Below are positions 10,726 to 20,403 of a DNA stretch of 64,000 nt, one piece after another (the stretch's first letter is position 1; each line of letters begins with the position of its first letter). Position numbers and translations under genes: made by a program. The stretch covers positions 558,001 to 622,000 of the forward strand of contig JACCLO010000013.1 of assembly GCA_029448655.1 (NCBI GenBank), given 5' to 3'. This DNA is from Wolfiporia cocos (lineage: Eukaryota; Basidiomycota; Agaricomycetes; Polyporales; Phaeolaceae). A model generated the notes under the pieces. The model was not told where the DNA came from. It worked only from the letters and a program-made list of their open reading frames with translations, and made no database searches.

Positions 10726-12640
10726 TCAGTCGAAGCCGAGAAAGATGTCCGCAGAGCTAAGTTCCGTGATGTGGAACTTGTGGGTTTCCAAGTGCATGTC
10801 GATCTGCATCTGAAGCTCGACATAGTGCATCATGAGCCCCATGCTGTTGGTTGATCCGTCTGCATTGAACAGCTTGATAGGGCGGTCCAATGGGATCTGC
10901 TCGAGTCGGTGTTCCTCCACGTAGGACTTACTAATCACCGATCCAGTAGAACCGGAATCGATGAGAGCCTTTGTGAAGAGGGCACGTCCGTCGGGGCGGT
11001 GGAGAGTGATCGGTACTTCGATCTGCTTTCCCCATTTTCCCGTCTGGATGACCACTACACTTCCCCTGAGTTTCTCACCAGTTGAACTGAAACCCTGTGT
11101 TCCTTGTGTGGTTTTGCGGATCGACTTGACGATCTTGGTGTTGGGTGTCATATTGCATTCGAGTATGAACTGGGCGATTCTGTCCCCATACTCGACCTGA
11201 TAATCTGCTCCAGTTTGATTATTCAGTATGACTTTTACGTGGCCGGTGTAGTCTTCGTCTACTACACCGCCCTCCACATTGACTCCTTTGAGAGCGAGTC
11301 CGGATCGTGGAGCAATACATCCATATACACCGGCTGGCATCCTGATTTTGATGCCAGTGTCCACGGTGATACACTTCCCATTTGGGACTAGGACCTCCTC
11401 CGCAGAGTATAGGTCATAGCCCGCGGCACCTTCGCTTTTGTGCTCTGGTGGTATTGCCTGTGGGTGGTCTAGGTAGATGTCGAGTGTGACGGTCTTCTTC
11501 TTGACGCGTCTATGCCACACTTTCTTTTCTGATTTTTTCTTAGTGGTATCTGATGTGTCTGCCATTTCCACATCAGATGTCACTACCGGGTCCACATCCA
11601 TCGGAACATATGTTACATTAACATTGAAGGAATTAAGCATGGTATTTGCCTCTCGCCATGCTCCAGTGGGAGGTGCCTCCAAGGCTGTTACAAACGAATC
11701 ATCGGAGCATGTTGAAGCTCCGTCATCGTTGTCTATGTCCGATTCTACAGATGTGAGTGGTACAGATACTGGTTCTAATATCGGGGGCCCGGTCTCTAGC
11801 CCATATAGTCCATCCACCAGTACGTCATTCTCCATGGCAGTCGAGTCATTTTTTTGGGAGTTTACTGGTTCTTCTACTTCCAATACTGAAAAATGATTCG
11901 AGGGGGAGGGACTTACCTGAGTGGGGGCGAACCCGGCTTTTTTCGTGGCGTTGGGGTTCTCCTTGGCCCAAGCTGCCACCATTCGGACAAAGTTCTCCTG
12001 GGGGATTTCGCCTAGGACCTTGGGAGCATCATTCCCTTCAATAGCCTGCCAGGTTTGCGCTGTTCCGGATCTGCTGGCTCCCGTGGTGGTGTTGGTGGAT
12101 TTGTGGGGGAGCCAGTTGGGTTGGTGCCATGTGGTCTTGTTGCAGCCCTTCCCTGGTGCCTCTGCCTGAGTCTTGCTGCAATAGTGGCACTTTCTCTTGA
12201 GCAAGTTCGCCCTTTCTTCAGCCGTTGGCTCCGCTCGGGGGGCATGCTCGGGCTTAGCACGCTCCTTGCCCTTGTCCATTCCCTTGGTATCCCAGTTGCT
12301 TCACAGCTTCTCTTCGTCGTGGAGGCATTGCATGGCATTGTCCATATGGAGGATGGCTTGTTTCCAAGATTCATAGTCCTCTGGTATCTGGACGTTGTAT
12401 CCACGTTGCGATTTGTCATTGACGGTGGCGGCGACGAATGCCTGGTGGACCGAAGAATAGATGTCCTTGGGGATGGCCCTGGTAATCCAGCTGTGGACTA
12501 CCTGGTTCTCCCTGTCATACTTGGCCTCTCCCAAGAGTCGTTCTAACTCCTGGAAGTATTCTTCACCTTTCCCTGCCGTCATTACGAGCCGCTCGGCCAC
12601 TACCACTGCTGTTTTCTCCAGGTTGGGGTCATCGAACTTC
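10726..12640 (-). pseudogene. Element 1 gag 3' part, dUTPase and protease
   Basis: From 12640 the frame continues the capsid begun at 30270. It meets an in-frame TGA at 12303-12301, probably a former CGA arginine codon, then resumes. A Cys/His cluster (KCHYCSKTQAEAPGKGC) sits where a nucleocapsid knuckle is expected. After an acidic linker comes a full dUTPase domain, about 11440-11060, with all five family motifs: AAGYDLYSA, PRSGLALKG, GGVVDEDYTG, RIAQFILE and QGTQGFSSTG. The aspartic protease follows (ALIDSGSTGSV, about 10970-10935). The frame ends at TGA 10728-10726 where relatives have Trp in the FLGFDWLKD motif. The dUTPase-before-protease order differs from elements 2 and 3. Confidence 0.85.
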
Positions 12641-12645
12641 TGGTG

Positions 12646-13354
12646 TGTTACGGTTATTTTAATTTTTCGAATATCGACAGAACTCACCATTGGACGAATA
12701 CGATACAGGGACTTGTTGCGCAACCAACTCCCCTGGCTACTCGTGACTCTACTGGGTGCATCCCCAGTTGTATTAGTCTATAGGGCGCGTTTCACCTTTG
12801 GCAGATCCAACTCTGCCACCGTTTCATGCTCATCGTTTATTAGCTGATAGATGGCGTTCAACCGCCATCATTCCTATCTATCGTCTCAGGTATATCACTA
12901 CATACCTATCAAACGTTTGGTACTATAGCGTAGATAGTATCGGTGACATCTGGGACAGACTTGACCCCTGAAACCCAACGTAGTATATAAACTAATGTAC
13001 CTACTGTCGAGGCTCTTCAGCTCGACCTTGTTGTACAAACAAGAAGTCTTATACTCGTTCTCAAACGTAGGAAACTACGCTCAGTATTTCTCACTCGAGC
13101 AACCGAACGACTAAGTCCTCGAAGTGCACACTGACTTCTCGGACTTAGGCGAGTCCTATATTCTATTCGACTCGCACCTGAACAGATTATATCCTCTAAC
13201 GCGCATTGGATATTAACCGATCTCCTAAGGACTTCACTTAGGACCTGAAGGCATCTAACGAGTATTTGCCTTGCATACGGCAACAAAGCCTACGTGCAGA
13301 AGAACGATCTATATTCGCGACTCGAATATACGAACGGGTATTCGACCCGTAACA
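12646..13354 (+). repeat. Element 2 5' LTR
   Basis: It is 709 bp, begins TGTTACGGTT and ends GACCCGTAACA. A TATA box (TATATAA, 12984-12990) lies 35 bp before AGCTCGACCTT (13019-13029), a sequence complementary to the primer site just after the LTR, so the transcript probably starts there. The 89-aa minus-strand frame inside it (and in the 3' LTR) is a by-product. Confidence 0.93.
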
Positions 13355-13355
13355 G

Positions 13356-13366
13356 AAGGTCGAGCT
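13356..13366 (+). other. Element 2 primer-binding site, self-priming type
   Basis: AAGGTCGAGCT lies one base after the LTR. It is the exact reverse complement of 13019-13029, placed at the expected 5' end of the transcript. This is the arrangement used by Tf1/sushi-type elements, where a cleaved 5' fragment of the element RNA primes minus-strand DNA. It does not begin with TGG, as tRNA-primed sites usually do. Confidence 0.7.
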
Positions 13367-13400
13367 TATCACACCCTCACCTACCACGGTGTAAGGGCAC

Positions 13401-15248
13401 ATGATATTTGGACCAGAATTCCCAGCACGACTGATTGAACTCTTGCCCGAGGACATTCAGGGAGTCTACAGACTCAACCGATACGAGTGGACTGACACCA
13501 TTGGAGCCTTCCGTAACCGCGGAGGAATTGTTGTCATTCCAAGAGAAGATAGGGCATCGAAGTGGGTAGAAGTATACCCCTCCGCAAGAACGACCGCTTG
13601 GGAAATAACGCGTGAAGCGTTCGAACGATTCGGAGAAATCCCTCCGATGTCAACCGCGACGTTGACCGAAAACGAAACCGAAACCATCAACAGAACCTTC
13701 GATGCCGATGGAAATACGAATCAGCCTTCGGGCGCCACAGGAATGGCAGGAATTGAGCGCATCGGAAATGATGGGAGAAATCCTGGAAACTTTACAGGAA
13801 CAGATAACAGCCAGACCGGAGGACAGGACCCTCCAGGATTTATATCTGCTTTTGCGCAGAGTGGGATTGGGCCTATGGCTGGAGGAACAGACCTCTTTGG
13901 AAACCCCCCACAGAACGCACCCGGAATGGGTAGCGGAGGAAATCCGTCTTGGACTAGCCCAAGCGGAGGAATGGGAACGACAAACCCAGGAACATGGCCT
14001 TCAGGCCTATTTGGACGAACCTCCGCAGGTACAAGCGGAGGAGGACTGGGAGGAAACTTCGGACTCGGAGGAGGGAATGCCCCCCCTCCTGGAGGACTCG
14101 GAGGAGGAACCCCCGCGAACCCCGGAGGAGGAAACCCTGGAGGGAACCCAGGGAACCCCGGAGGAAACCCAGGAAACCCGGGTGGAGGACACCCGGGAGG
14201 AGGAGGACCCCCAGGCGGGCCTCCGCCACCGAATGCGCCGCAGCCTCAACCTCCGGCGCCGAACCCGTACTACCGACCCCCAATGATAAAGATCAATCCC
14301 CCAGACGTATTCGACGGGGAACGATCCGACATGCAGAACTTCATAAACCAGTGCAATTCCTGGTTTACGATGTACGAAACGTCGTTCCAGAACGACGTTC
14401 AAAGAGTGATCTTTATCCTCTCTTATATTTCGAACAAGGGGAAAACGGGCCAATGGAAACAGAATTATCACCGGGTTTATACGAACCCCCAGACGAAACG
14501 ATTCTTCCCGCCTAGTCTTGCACAGTTTGATGCAGACTTTCAGAAAGCCTTCGGAGCCATCGAAGAGGTACAGAAGGCGCGGAAGAAAATCCTGGACGTA
14601 ACCCAGGACAGGAAGGACATCGATGATTATATCACCGAGTTCAACAACTTGGCCGGAAAGGCCCAGTACGACCGATACAGCGCGGACGGAAACGCGCTGC
14701 TCATAACCCTCTTCGAGAAAGGGTTACCCGAACATACGACCCGATACATCATCGGCGTTCGACCGCTACCAGCAACCATTGATGAATGGCAGTCCGCTGC
14801 CTCGTACTATGAAAATACGTACAAAATATTCTTGAAACGGGACAAACCGTTTGTCAAGAAAAAGGCTTGGCAAGCCTCGAACCAGAAGGACGGATGCACT
14901 AGTGCTCCACAGATAACCGCACCGAAAGATCCGAATGCGATGGATGTAGATCGAATGACCACCCAGGAAAGGGACGATCACATCAAGAAGGGAAAATGTT
15001 TCACCTGTCATCAGCCAGGACATATGTCGCGAGACTGCCCAAAGAGGCCGAGGAAGCCAGCCCGCCCTAGGCGGACTACTCGAAAGATCGAAGAAGAAGA
15101 AGCCGAGCAAGAAGCTCGCATTGAAGAAGTCTCTGAGGAAGAGACTGAATACATTACCGCTAACAGAGCGGTCACAGCAATTAGGGCTCTGAAAGCCAAG
15201 AACCCCGAGCTCCTAGCACAGCTCGTAGAAGAACAGGATTTTGCCTAG
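13401..15248 (+). CDS. gag: Element 2 Gag (capsid and nucleocapsid)
   Basis: The product is 615 residues. The N-terminal 130 residues have an ERFGEIPPM-like segment also found in element 3. Residues about 140-290 are a Gly/Pro/Asn-rich disordered stretch. The Ty3-type capsid follows (from about 300, with IKINPPDVFDGERSDMQNF and later FEKGLPEHTTRYI). A CX2CX4HX4C knuckle is at about 535 (CFTCHQPGHMSRDC) with a basic tail after it, then an acidic C terminus. The start at 13401 is the first ATG after the LTR in this frame. Pol lies in the -1 frame and overlaps the end of gag. Confidence 0.9.
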   Translation: MIFGPEFPARLIELLPEDIQGVYRLNRYEWTDTIGAFRNRGGIVVIPREDRASKWVEVYPSARTTAWEITREAFERFGEIPPMSTATLTENETETINRTFDADGNTNQPSGATGMAGIERIGNDGRNPGNFTGTDNSQTGGQDPPGFISAFAQSGIGPMAGGTDLFGNPPQNAPGMGSGGNPSWTSPSGGMGTTNPGTWPSGLFGRTSAGTSGGGLGGNFGLGGGNAPPPGGLGGGTPANPGGGNPGGNPGNPGGNPGNPGGGHPGGGGPPGGPPPPNAPQPQPPAPNPYYRPPMIKINPPDVFDGERSDMQNFINQCNSWFTMYETSFQNDVQRVIFILSYISNKGKTGQWKQNYHRVYTNPQTKRFFPPSLAQFDADFQKAFGAIEEVQKARKKILDVTQDRKDIDDYITEFNNLAGKAQYDRYSADGNALLITLFEKGLPEHTTRYIIGVRPLPATIDEWQSAASYYENTYKIFLKRDKPFVKKKAWQASNQKDGCTSAPQITAPKDPNAMDVDRMTTQERDDHIKKGKCFTCHQPGHMSRDCPKRPRKPARPRRTTRKIEEEEAEQEARIEEVSEEETEYITANRAVTAIRALKAKNPELLAQLVEEQDFA

Positions 15249-15337
15249 GAGGGAAGCCCACGGTCTTACCCTCCGAGAAAGCAGCGCATGTAATTACCTC
15301 GTTCGAGAAGAATCGATCCCTCTTCATCCCGGTAATC

Positions 15338-18300
15338 ATGACGCTGGCAAAACCCGTGAAGTGCAATGCACTAATCGACTCAGGAGCAATGTCAAACCTG
15401 ATCCACAGCAGAGTGGTAGAAAAATACAAGGTGCCCACGCAACCCTTGAAGAACCCGATCATCGTCAAAAATGTTGATGGAACAGAAAACAAGGATGGGC
15501 GAATAGACCGAGAAGCCACCATACTACTACGATATCCAAAGACCCAGAAAACGCGAAAGGTCCGATTCCTGGTAGGATCAATCGGAACAGAGAATATGAT
15601 TCTAGGGTATGGATGGCTAAAAGACGAAAACCCCACAATCGACTGGAAGGACCAAACAGTCGATGTACGATCAATACTAGGGGCAGAAGAAAAGAAACAG
15701 GAAGCCACGATCCGAATGGATACGGTGGAGATGGTAGTTGCCCCAGAAGGGAAAATTCCAACAAGGGGGACCCAAGAAGCTGCGGGATATGACCTTTACG
15801 CCGCAGAAGAAACCGAGATCCCCGCCGGAGGATGGAAACTCGTCTCCACAGGAGTAAAAATGAAGATCCCGAAGGGATCGTATGGAAGGCTGGCCGGACG
15901 ATCAGGCAACACCCTCAGACACGGATTGGTAGTACAAGCCGGAGTCATAGATTCAGACTACCGAGGAGACGTCGGTGCCATCGTCTTTAACCACTCAGAC
16001 AAAGCGCATAGAATTATCCCGGGCATGCGAATAGCCCAGATAATTTTCGAACGACACCTCACCCCTGACATCTTGAAGGTCGAAGATCTAGATGAAACAG
16101 AACGAGGGGAGAAAGGGTTTGGATCCACAGACCAGCCAGAAGAAACAGCGCAGCGGCTCTATACTCCCGAAGAATACGAAGCGATCCGACGCTTCGCAAA
16201 AGATAACTCTAGGATCATAGGAAAGAAAGGGGAGACACGAAAGAAGTTCCGAACAAAGATACAAATCATCAACGCTGTCAGGAAAGCGCTGACGAAATCT
16301 CAGGAATTCGCACAAAAAACCCCCGAACCAGAACGAACAATTGAAGAGATGGTCCCGAAACACCTATTGGACTTCGCCAAGGTGTTCAGTAAGGAGTCCG
16401 CAGCAGCGTTCCCCCCGTCGAGACCATGGGACCACGCAATCGAATTAAAACCCGATTTCGTGCCGAAAGACTGCAAAGTCTATGCACTCTCGCCTAAAGA
16501 GCAACAGGCGTTGGACGAATTTCTAAAAGAAAACTTGGCCAAGGGATTCATAGTCCCTTCAAAATCCCCGATGGCGTCACCATTCTTTTTCGTCCCAAAG
16601 AAAGACAGCGGCCTACGACCCTGTCAAGATTATCGATATCTGAACGAAGGGACGATAAAGAACGTCTATCCCTTACCACTGATCTCGGAGCTCCTGGAAA
16701 AGCTAAAAGGAGCAAAGATCTTCACAAAAATGGACCTTAGAGCGGGATACAACAACGTGCGAATCAAAAAGGGAGACGAATGGAAGGCGGCCTTCAAAAC
16801 AAACCGAGGGTTGTACGAGCCCACGGTTATGTTTTTCGGATTATGCAACGCGCCGGGAACCTTCCAGGCAATGATGAATGAAATCCTGAAAGAAGAGATT
16901 CTCGAAGGGTGGGTGCTCGTCTACATGGACGACATCCTCATTTTCTCAGAAGATGAGAAAACACACAAGGAACGAGAGCGACGAATTCTCCAAAGACTGG
17001 TGGATAACCACCTCTTTGTGAAACCTGAAAAATGCGCCTTCGGCGTCGACAGAGTCGAATTTCTGGGACTAGTCATTACCCCAGGAAATATTCAGATGGA
17101 CCCAGCGAAACTCAACGGGATTAAAAACTGGCCAACCCCCCGAAATCTCAAGGAAGTCAGATCCTTCCTCGGGTTTGCGAACTTCTATCGAAAATTCATC
17201 GACCACTACTCAACGCACGCACGACCCCTGGTAGACCTCACAAAAACGGTCACAGGAACGGGGTTCCAGTGGACGGACAAAGAGCAGAGAGCATTCGACT
17301 TCATGAAGCAGGCATTCACGACGGCGCCCGCGCTAGGAACACCCGACAAGGAAAAACCATTCATCCTCGAAACAGATGCATCTCAGTTCGCCACAGGAGC
17401 AGTGTTAAAACAAACAGATGAAACAGGGCGTGAACGGCCAGTGGGATATCTCTCACAATCCCTGACATCGACAGAACGGAACTACGAAATCTACGATCGC
17501 GAACTACTCGGAATAGTCCGAGCACTAGAAGAATGGCGGCACCTATTGGAAGGAGCACCACATCGGATCTTGATCCGAAGTGATCATCAGAACCTGACGT
17601 ACTGGAGAAGTGCACAGCGCTTAAACCGGCGACAAGCGAGATGGCATCTATTCCTCTCGCAATTCGACCTGAAATTGCAGCACGTCCCAGGAAGAAAACT
17701 AGTCATGGCCGACACACTTTCCAGGTTGTACCACCTGGACGAAAGCAACGAAGACAACGAGGGAATCACCATGATCCCAGACGAACTCGTCGTTCACGCA
17801 ATCCAGATCCCGATCATTGATCGAATCAAGAACGCCCACGATCGAGATGAATCTGCGGAACAGGCGATCCGTGCTCTAGAAGGCACAGGCGAATTCCCCG
17901 CAAGAACCACCGCAGATGAATGGCAACAAACGGATGGAATACTGCTCTACAGGGGCAGGATGTACGTGCCAAGGGACGAGGGCCTTCGACGGGACGTTAT
18001 CTCGAAATACCACGACACGATCCCGGCCGGACACCCTGGGATCTGGGGTACGACGATACAGGTTACGACCCATTTCTGGTGGCCCGACATGAGAACAATG
18101 ATAGCGGAATATGTCCGGGGCTGTGCAATCTGTCAACAGATGAAACCTGATAGGAACCCGCTAAAAACCCCTTTACAACCAATACCGACACGAGAGGACG
18201 CCCTCCCATTCTCACAGTGCTCGGTTGATTTTGTCACCGACCTGCCAAGAGTCGGAAAATATGACTCCATGATGGTGATCGTCGACCATGGCCTATCCAA

Positions 18301-20392
18301 GGCCATCTCTCTCACCCCATGCGACAAAACAATCACGAGCGAAGGGGCCGCAGAAATATTCCATCGAAAGATTTACTCACAATACGGCATTCCCCGAAAG
18401 ATCATTTCAGACAGGGGACCGCAGTTCGCATCGAAACTGTTCAAGGAATTATGCAAGCTGCAGGGAACGGAATCTTCGATGAGTACGGCGTACCATCCAC
18501 AGACCGACGGACAAACGGAAAGAATGAATCAACAGATCGAAGTGTACCTTCGTATCTATTGCATGAACGACCCTTTCCAATGGGTACAACGACTACCTGA
18601 CGTCGAATTTGCGCACAACACCAAGCGAACCGAAAACCGACCTGCGCCTCTTGAAATAATCTTGGGTTATATTCCAAGGGGATTCCCAGACTACGACAGG
18701 GTAGGAAACGTCCCGGCAGCAGTCGACAGGATAAAAAAGATCAAGGAGGCGCGAAAGATGGCATTCATCGCGCACGAACTAGCTCAGAAAAGAATGGCGG
18801 GACGTTTCCTCCGAGAATTACCGAAGCTCGAGAAAGGAGACAAGGTTTGGCTCGACGCAAAGAACTTAACCATCCCCTACGAATCTAACAAGCTAGCACC
18901 AAAAAGGGAAGGACCCTTCACCATCACAGAAAAGATGGGACCCACGACATACCGGTTGCAGTTACCGGCGAACTGGAAAATTCATCCGGTATTCCACGCT
19001 GCCTTACTAAAACCATTCAAAGAAACAAGGGTGCACGGACCCAATTACCTACGGCCGCCACCTGATATCATCAAGGGACAGGAGGAATACGAAGTCGAAG
19101 CTATCTTGGCTGACAGATGGCGAGGAAAGAAGCATCAGTATTTTGTCAAGTGGAAAGGCTATGCTACAGCCGACAACTCATGGGAAGACGAGGGAAACTT
19201 GGAACACTCAAAGGAGATGATAAAAGACTACCACAGGACGAGAGTCAGGACAGCCCCAACACTCGAAAACCAAACAGTAATAGTATGTCGACGACTCGCC
19301 ACCAACTCCCTCGCCGCGGTCCGACCCCTCACAGCGATGAGAGTCACAGGCAAGGACGACCGAGAGGTACGCCGCAGAGGAGGTACTCCCCCCAACACCT
19401 ACAGATCAGACACGCCCTGCTCTGGTACAGGGCCGAGGAACCTTTTGCTGGCCGAGCCGATGGCTGGACGGCCCTCTTTGACATCGCGCAGGATCTCACC
19501 CACGTCTACAGCTCGTACCAGAATATCACCGAGGACCTCGTCCGAATGGAGGGGCAGATCAGAGCGCAGAGAGAGGGACTCGAGTTACTCACCGACAGAC
19601 TTATCGACCGACTGGCCGCCACCACGACGGCCCGACTACGACACGCGCTCAACGACTTCGAGGATCGCGAGCACGCTACTCCCAACCGACCCGAATACGT
19701 ACCACGACCCGCCCGCTTTTTCACCACCGATGAACGACGTCGAGTTGCAAGGCCGTTTAATTTTATGGAGGGCGATAGAGTATTATTTCCACTGCCTACC
19801 GAGACTCAGAGGGCCCGCCGAACAGGAGTTAGAGACTCGACGCCACGTATTCCTGGTATGGGAGGCAACGGGAGACGTGAACCACCTGCACGCCCGACGA
19901 GCCCTAGGGCTACCCCAGAACGACAGCGAAGAGCGAATAGCACGCCGCCTATTCGACGATCTCCATCGGTGCAGAGCATTACCCGCGAGGAGTTTGAGCG
20001 AGGTGCGAGGGAGCACGAACGAGACACCGCCTCCTTACCCACGTGGGCGCAACGGAACCTCCACCGCGCCGCTCACCACTGGAGATACCGACACAACGAA
20101 TATCTCAGAGATATCCCTTCCCTACGGGTACCAGCGAGGCCCTCGCCTGAACAACCCTGTCGGCAGTGCGGATCCGCTAGCCACTGGATCCTCGACTGCC
20201 CCGACTATATTTGCAGAGCTTGTGGGCTCAATCAACCAGGTCATCGACAGAATGAATGCCGCCAACACTTCGTATGGCGAACTCCTACGACCCCGTCCCT
20301 CAGCGGGAACGGCGACATCTACAACGAACAGGACGCCGAGGCACTCTGAGGAAAGGAACTTGGAAAATTCGTCGAGGCCGACGAATGTCTAG
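15338..20392 (+). CDS. pol: Element 2 Pol: PR-dUTPase-RT-RH-IN-chromodomain plus conserved extension
   Basis: The product has 1684 residues from the first ATG, but the frame is open and conserved back to at least 15245, upstream of that ATG, so translation probably enters from gag by a -1 frameshift. Domains: aspartic protease (ALIDSGAMSN, residue about 13); dUTPase (about 140-265; AAGYDLYAA, GRSGNTLRHG, GVIDSDYRGD, RIAQIIFE, RGEKGFGSTD); RT with YMDD at 16922-16933; RNase H (LETDASQFATG, 17355); integrase HHCC (HPGIWGT...CAICQQMK, from 18028) and DDE core (SVDFVTD, ISDRGPQFA, HPQTDGQTERMN); GPY/F-like motif (about 18910-19010); chromodomain (EYEVEAILADRW...FVKWKGYATADNSWED, 19085-19190). A further 390 residues are low complexity except for a conserved block at 19730-19990 (VELQGRLILW...RRALGLP). 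Confidence 0.92.
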   Translation: MTLAKPVKCNALIDSGAMSNLIHSRVVEKYKVPTQPLKNPIIVKNVDGTENKDGRIDREATILLRYPKTQKTRKVRFLVGSIGTENMILGYGWLKDENPTIDWKDQTVDVRSILGAEEKKQEATIRMDTVEMVVAPEGKIPTRGTQEAAGYDLYAAEETEIPAGGWKLVSTGVKMKIPKGSYGRLAGRSGNTLRHGLVVQAGVIDSDYRGDVGAIVFNHSDKAHRIIPGMRIAQIIFERHLTPDILKVEDLDETERGEKGFGSTDQPEETAQRLYTPEEYEAIRRFAKDNSRIIGKKGETRKKFRTKIQIINAVRKALTKSQEFAQKTPEPERTIEEMVPKHLLDFAKVFSKESAAAFPPSRPWDHAIELKPDFVPKDCKVYALSPKEQQALDEFLKENLAKGFIVPSKSPMASPFFFVPKKDSGLRPCQDYRYLNEGTIKNVYPLPLISELLEKLKGAKIFTKMDLRAGYNNVRIKKGDEWKAAFKTNRGLYEPTVMFFGLCNAPGTFQAMMNEILKEEILEGWVLVYMDDILIFSEDEKTHKERERRILQRLVDNHLFVKPEKCAFGVDRVEFLGLVITPGNIQMDPAKLNGIKNWPTPRNLKEVRSFLGFANFYRKFIDHYSTHARPLVDLTKTVTGTGFQWTDKEQRAFDFMKQAFTTAPALGTPDKEKPFILETDASQFATGAVLKQTDETGRERPVGYLSQSLTSTERNYEIYDRELLGIVRALEEWRHLLEGAPHRILIRSDHQNLTYWRSAQRLNRRQARWHLFLSQFDLKLQHVPGRKLVMADTLSRLYHLDESNEDNEGITMIPDELVVHAIQIPIIDRIKNAHDRDESAEQAIRALEGTGEFPARTTADEWQQTDGILLYRGRMYVPRDEGLRRDVISKYHDTIPAGHPGIWGTTIQVTTHFWWPDMRTMIAEYVRGCAICQQMKPDRNPLKTPLQPIPTREDALPFSQCSVDFVTDLPRVGKYDSMMVIVDHGLSKAISLTPCDKTITSEGAAEIFHRKIYSQYGIPRKIISDRGPQFASKLFKELCKLQGTESSMSTAYHPQTDGQTERMNQQIEVYLRIYCMNDPFQWVQRLPDVEFAHNTKRTENRPAPLEIILGYIPRGFPDYDRVGNVPAAVDRIKKIKEARKMAFIAHELAQKRMAGRFLRELPKLEKGDKVWLDAKNLTIPYESNKLAPKREGPFTITEKMGPTTYRLQLPANWKIHPVFHAALLKPFKETRVHGPNYLRPPPDIIKGQEEYEVEAILADRWRGKKHQYFVKWKGYATADNSWEDEGNLEHSKEMIKDYHRTRVRTAPTLENQTVIVCRRLATNSLAAVRPLTAMRVTGKDDREVRRRGGTPPNTYRSDTPCSGTGPRNLLLAEPMAGRPSLTSRRISPTSTARTRISPRTSSEWRGRSERRERDSSYSPTDLSTDWPPPRRPDYDTRSTTSRIASTLLPTDPNTYHDPPAFSPPMNDVELQGRLILWRAIEYYFHCLPRLRGPAEQELETRRHVFLVWEATGDVNHLHARRALGLPQNDSEERIARRLFDDLHRCRALPARSLSEVRGSTNETPPPYPRGRNGTSTAPLTTGDTDTTNISEISLPYGYQRGPRLNNPVGSADPLATGSSTAPTIFAELVGSINQVIDRMNAANTSYGELLRPRPSAGTATSTTNRTPRHSEERNLENSSRPTNV
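19285..20349 (+). CDS. Accessory ORF overlapping pol in element 2, double zinc knuckle
   Basis: It reads in a frame different from pol and encodes 354 residues from an ATG in the context ATGTCGACG, which is shared exactly with element 3. Residues 38-129 form a conserved helical, coiled-coil-like module (HLQIRHALLWYR...LVRMEGQIRAQREGLEL). The middle is a variable Arg/Pro-rich linker. From about 228 (SVQSITREEFERG) conservation returns, ending in two knuckles: C292, C295, H300, C305 (CX2CX4HX4C) and C310, C313, H320, C325 (CX2CX6HX4C). The frame stays open for 56 more codons upstream, but conservation starts at the ATG. I do not recognise the family; an RNA-binding or nucleocapsid-like role is inference. 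How it is translated is unknown. Confidence 0.7.
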   Translation: MSTTRHQLPRRGPTPHSDESHRQGRPRGTPQRRYSPQHLQIRHALLWYRAEEPFAGRADGWTALFDIAQDLTHVYSSYQNITEDLVRMEGQIRAQREGLELLTDRLIDRLAATTTARLRHALNDFEDREHATPNRPEYVPRPARFFTTDERRRVARPFNFMEGDRVLFPLPTETQRARRTGVRDSTPRIPGMGGNGRREPPARPTSPRATPERQRRANSTPPIRRSPSVQSITREEFERGAREHERDTASLPTWAQRNLHRAAHHWRYRHNEYLRDIPSLRVPARPSPEQPCRQCGSASHWILDCPDYICRACGLNQPGHRQNECRQHFVWRTPTTPSLSGNGDIYNEQDAEAL

Positions 20393-20403
20393 GGAGGGGC
20401 TGA
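20391..20403 (+). other. Element 2 polypurine tract
   Basis: AGGGAGGGGCTGA lies immediately before the 3' LTR, the expected place for plus-strand priming. Confidence 0.75.

Noticed and set aside
13017..13286. Identical 89-aa frames at 13017-13286 and 28704-28973 (minus)
   Set aside because: They are identical only because both lie in the LTRs of element 2; there is no protein-level signal.
14040..14280. Gly/Pro-rich repeats in gag as a possible CRISPR-like or structural array
   Set aside because: Codon-level repetition of a disordered protein stretch explains it; spacing is irregular. No CRISPR array is expected in a fungus and none is seen.
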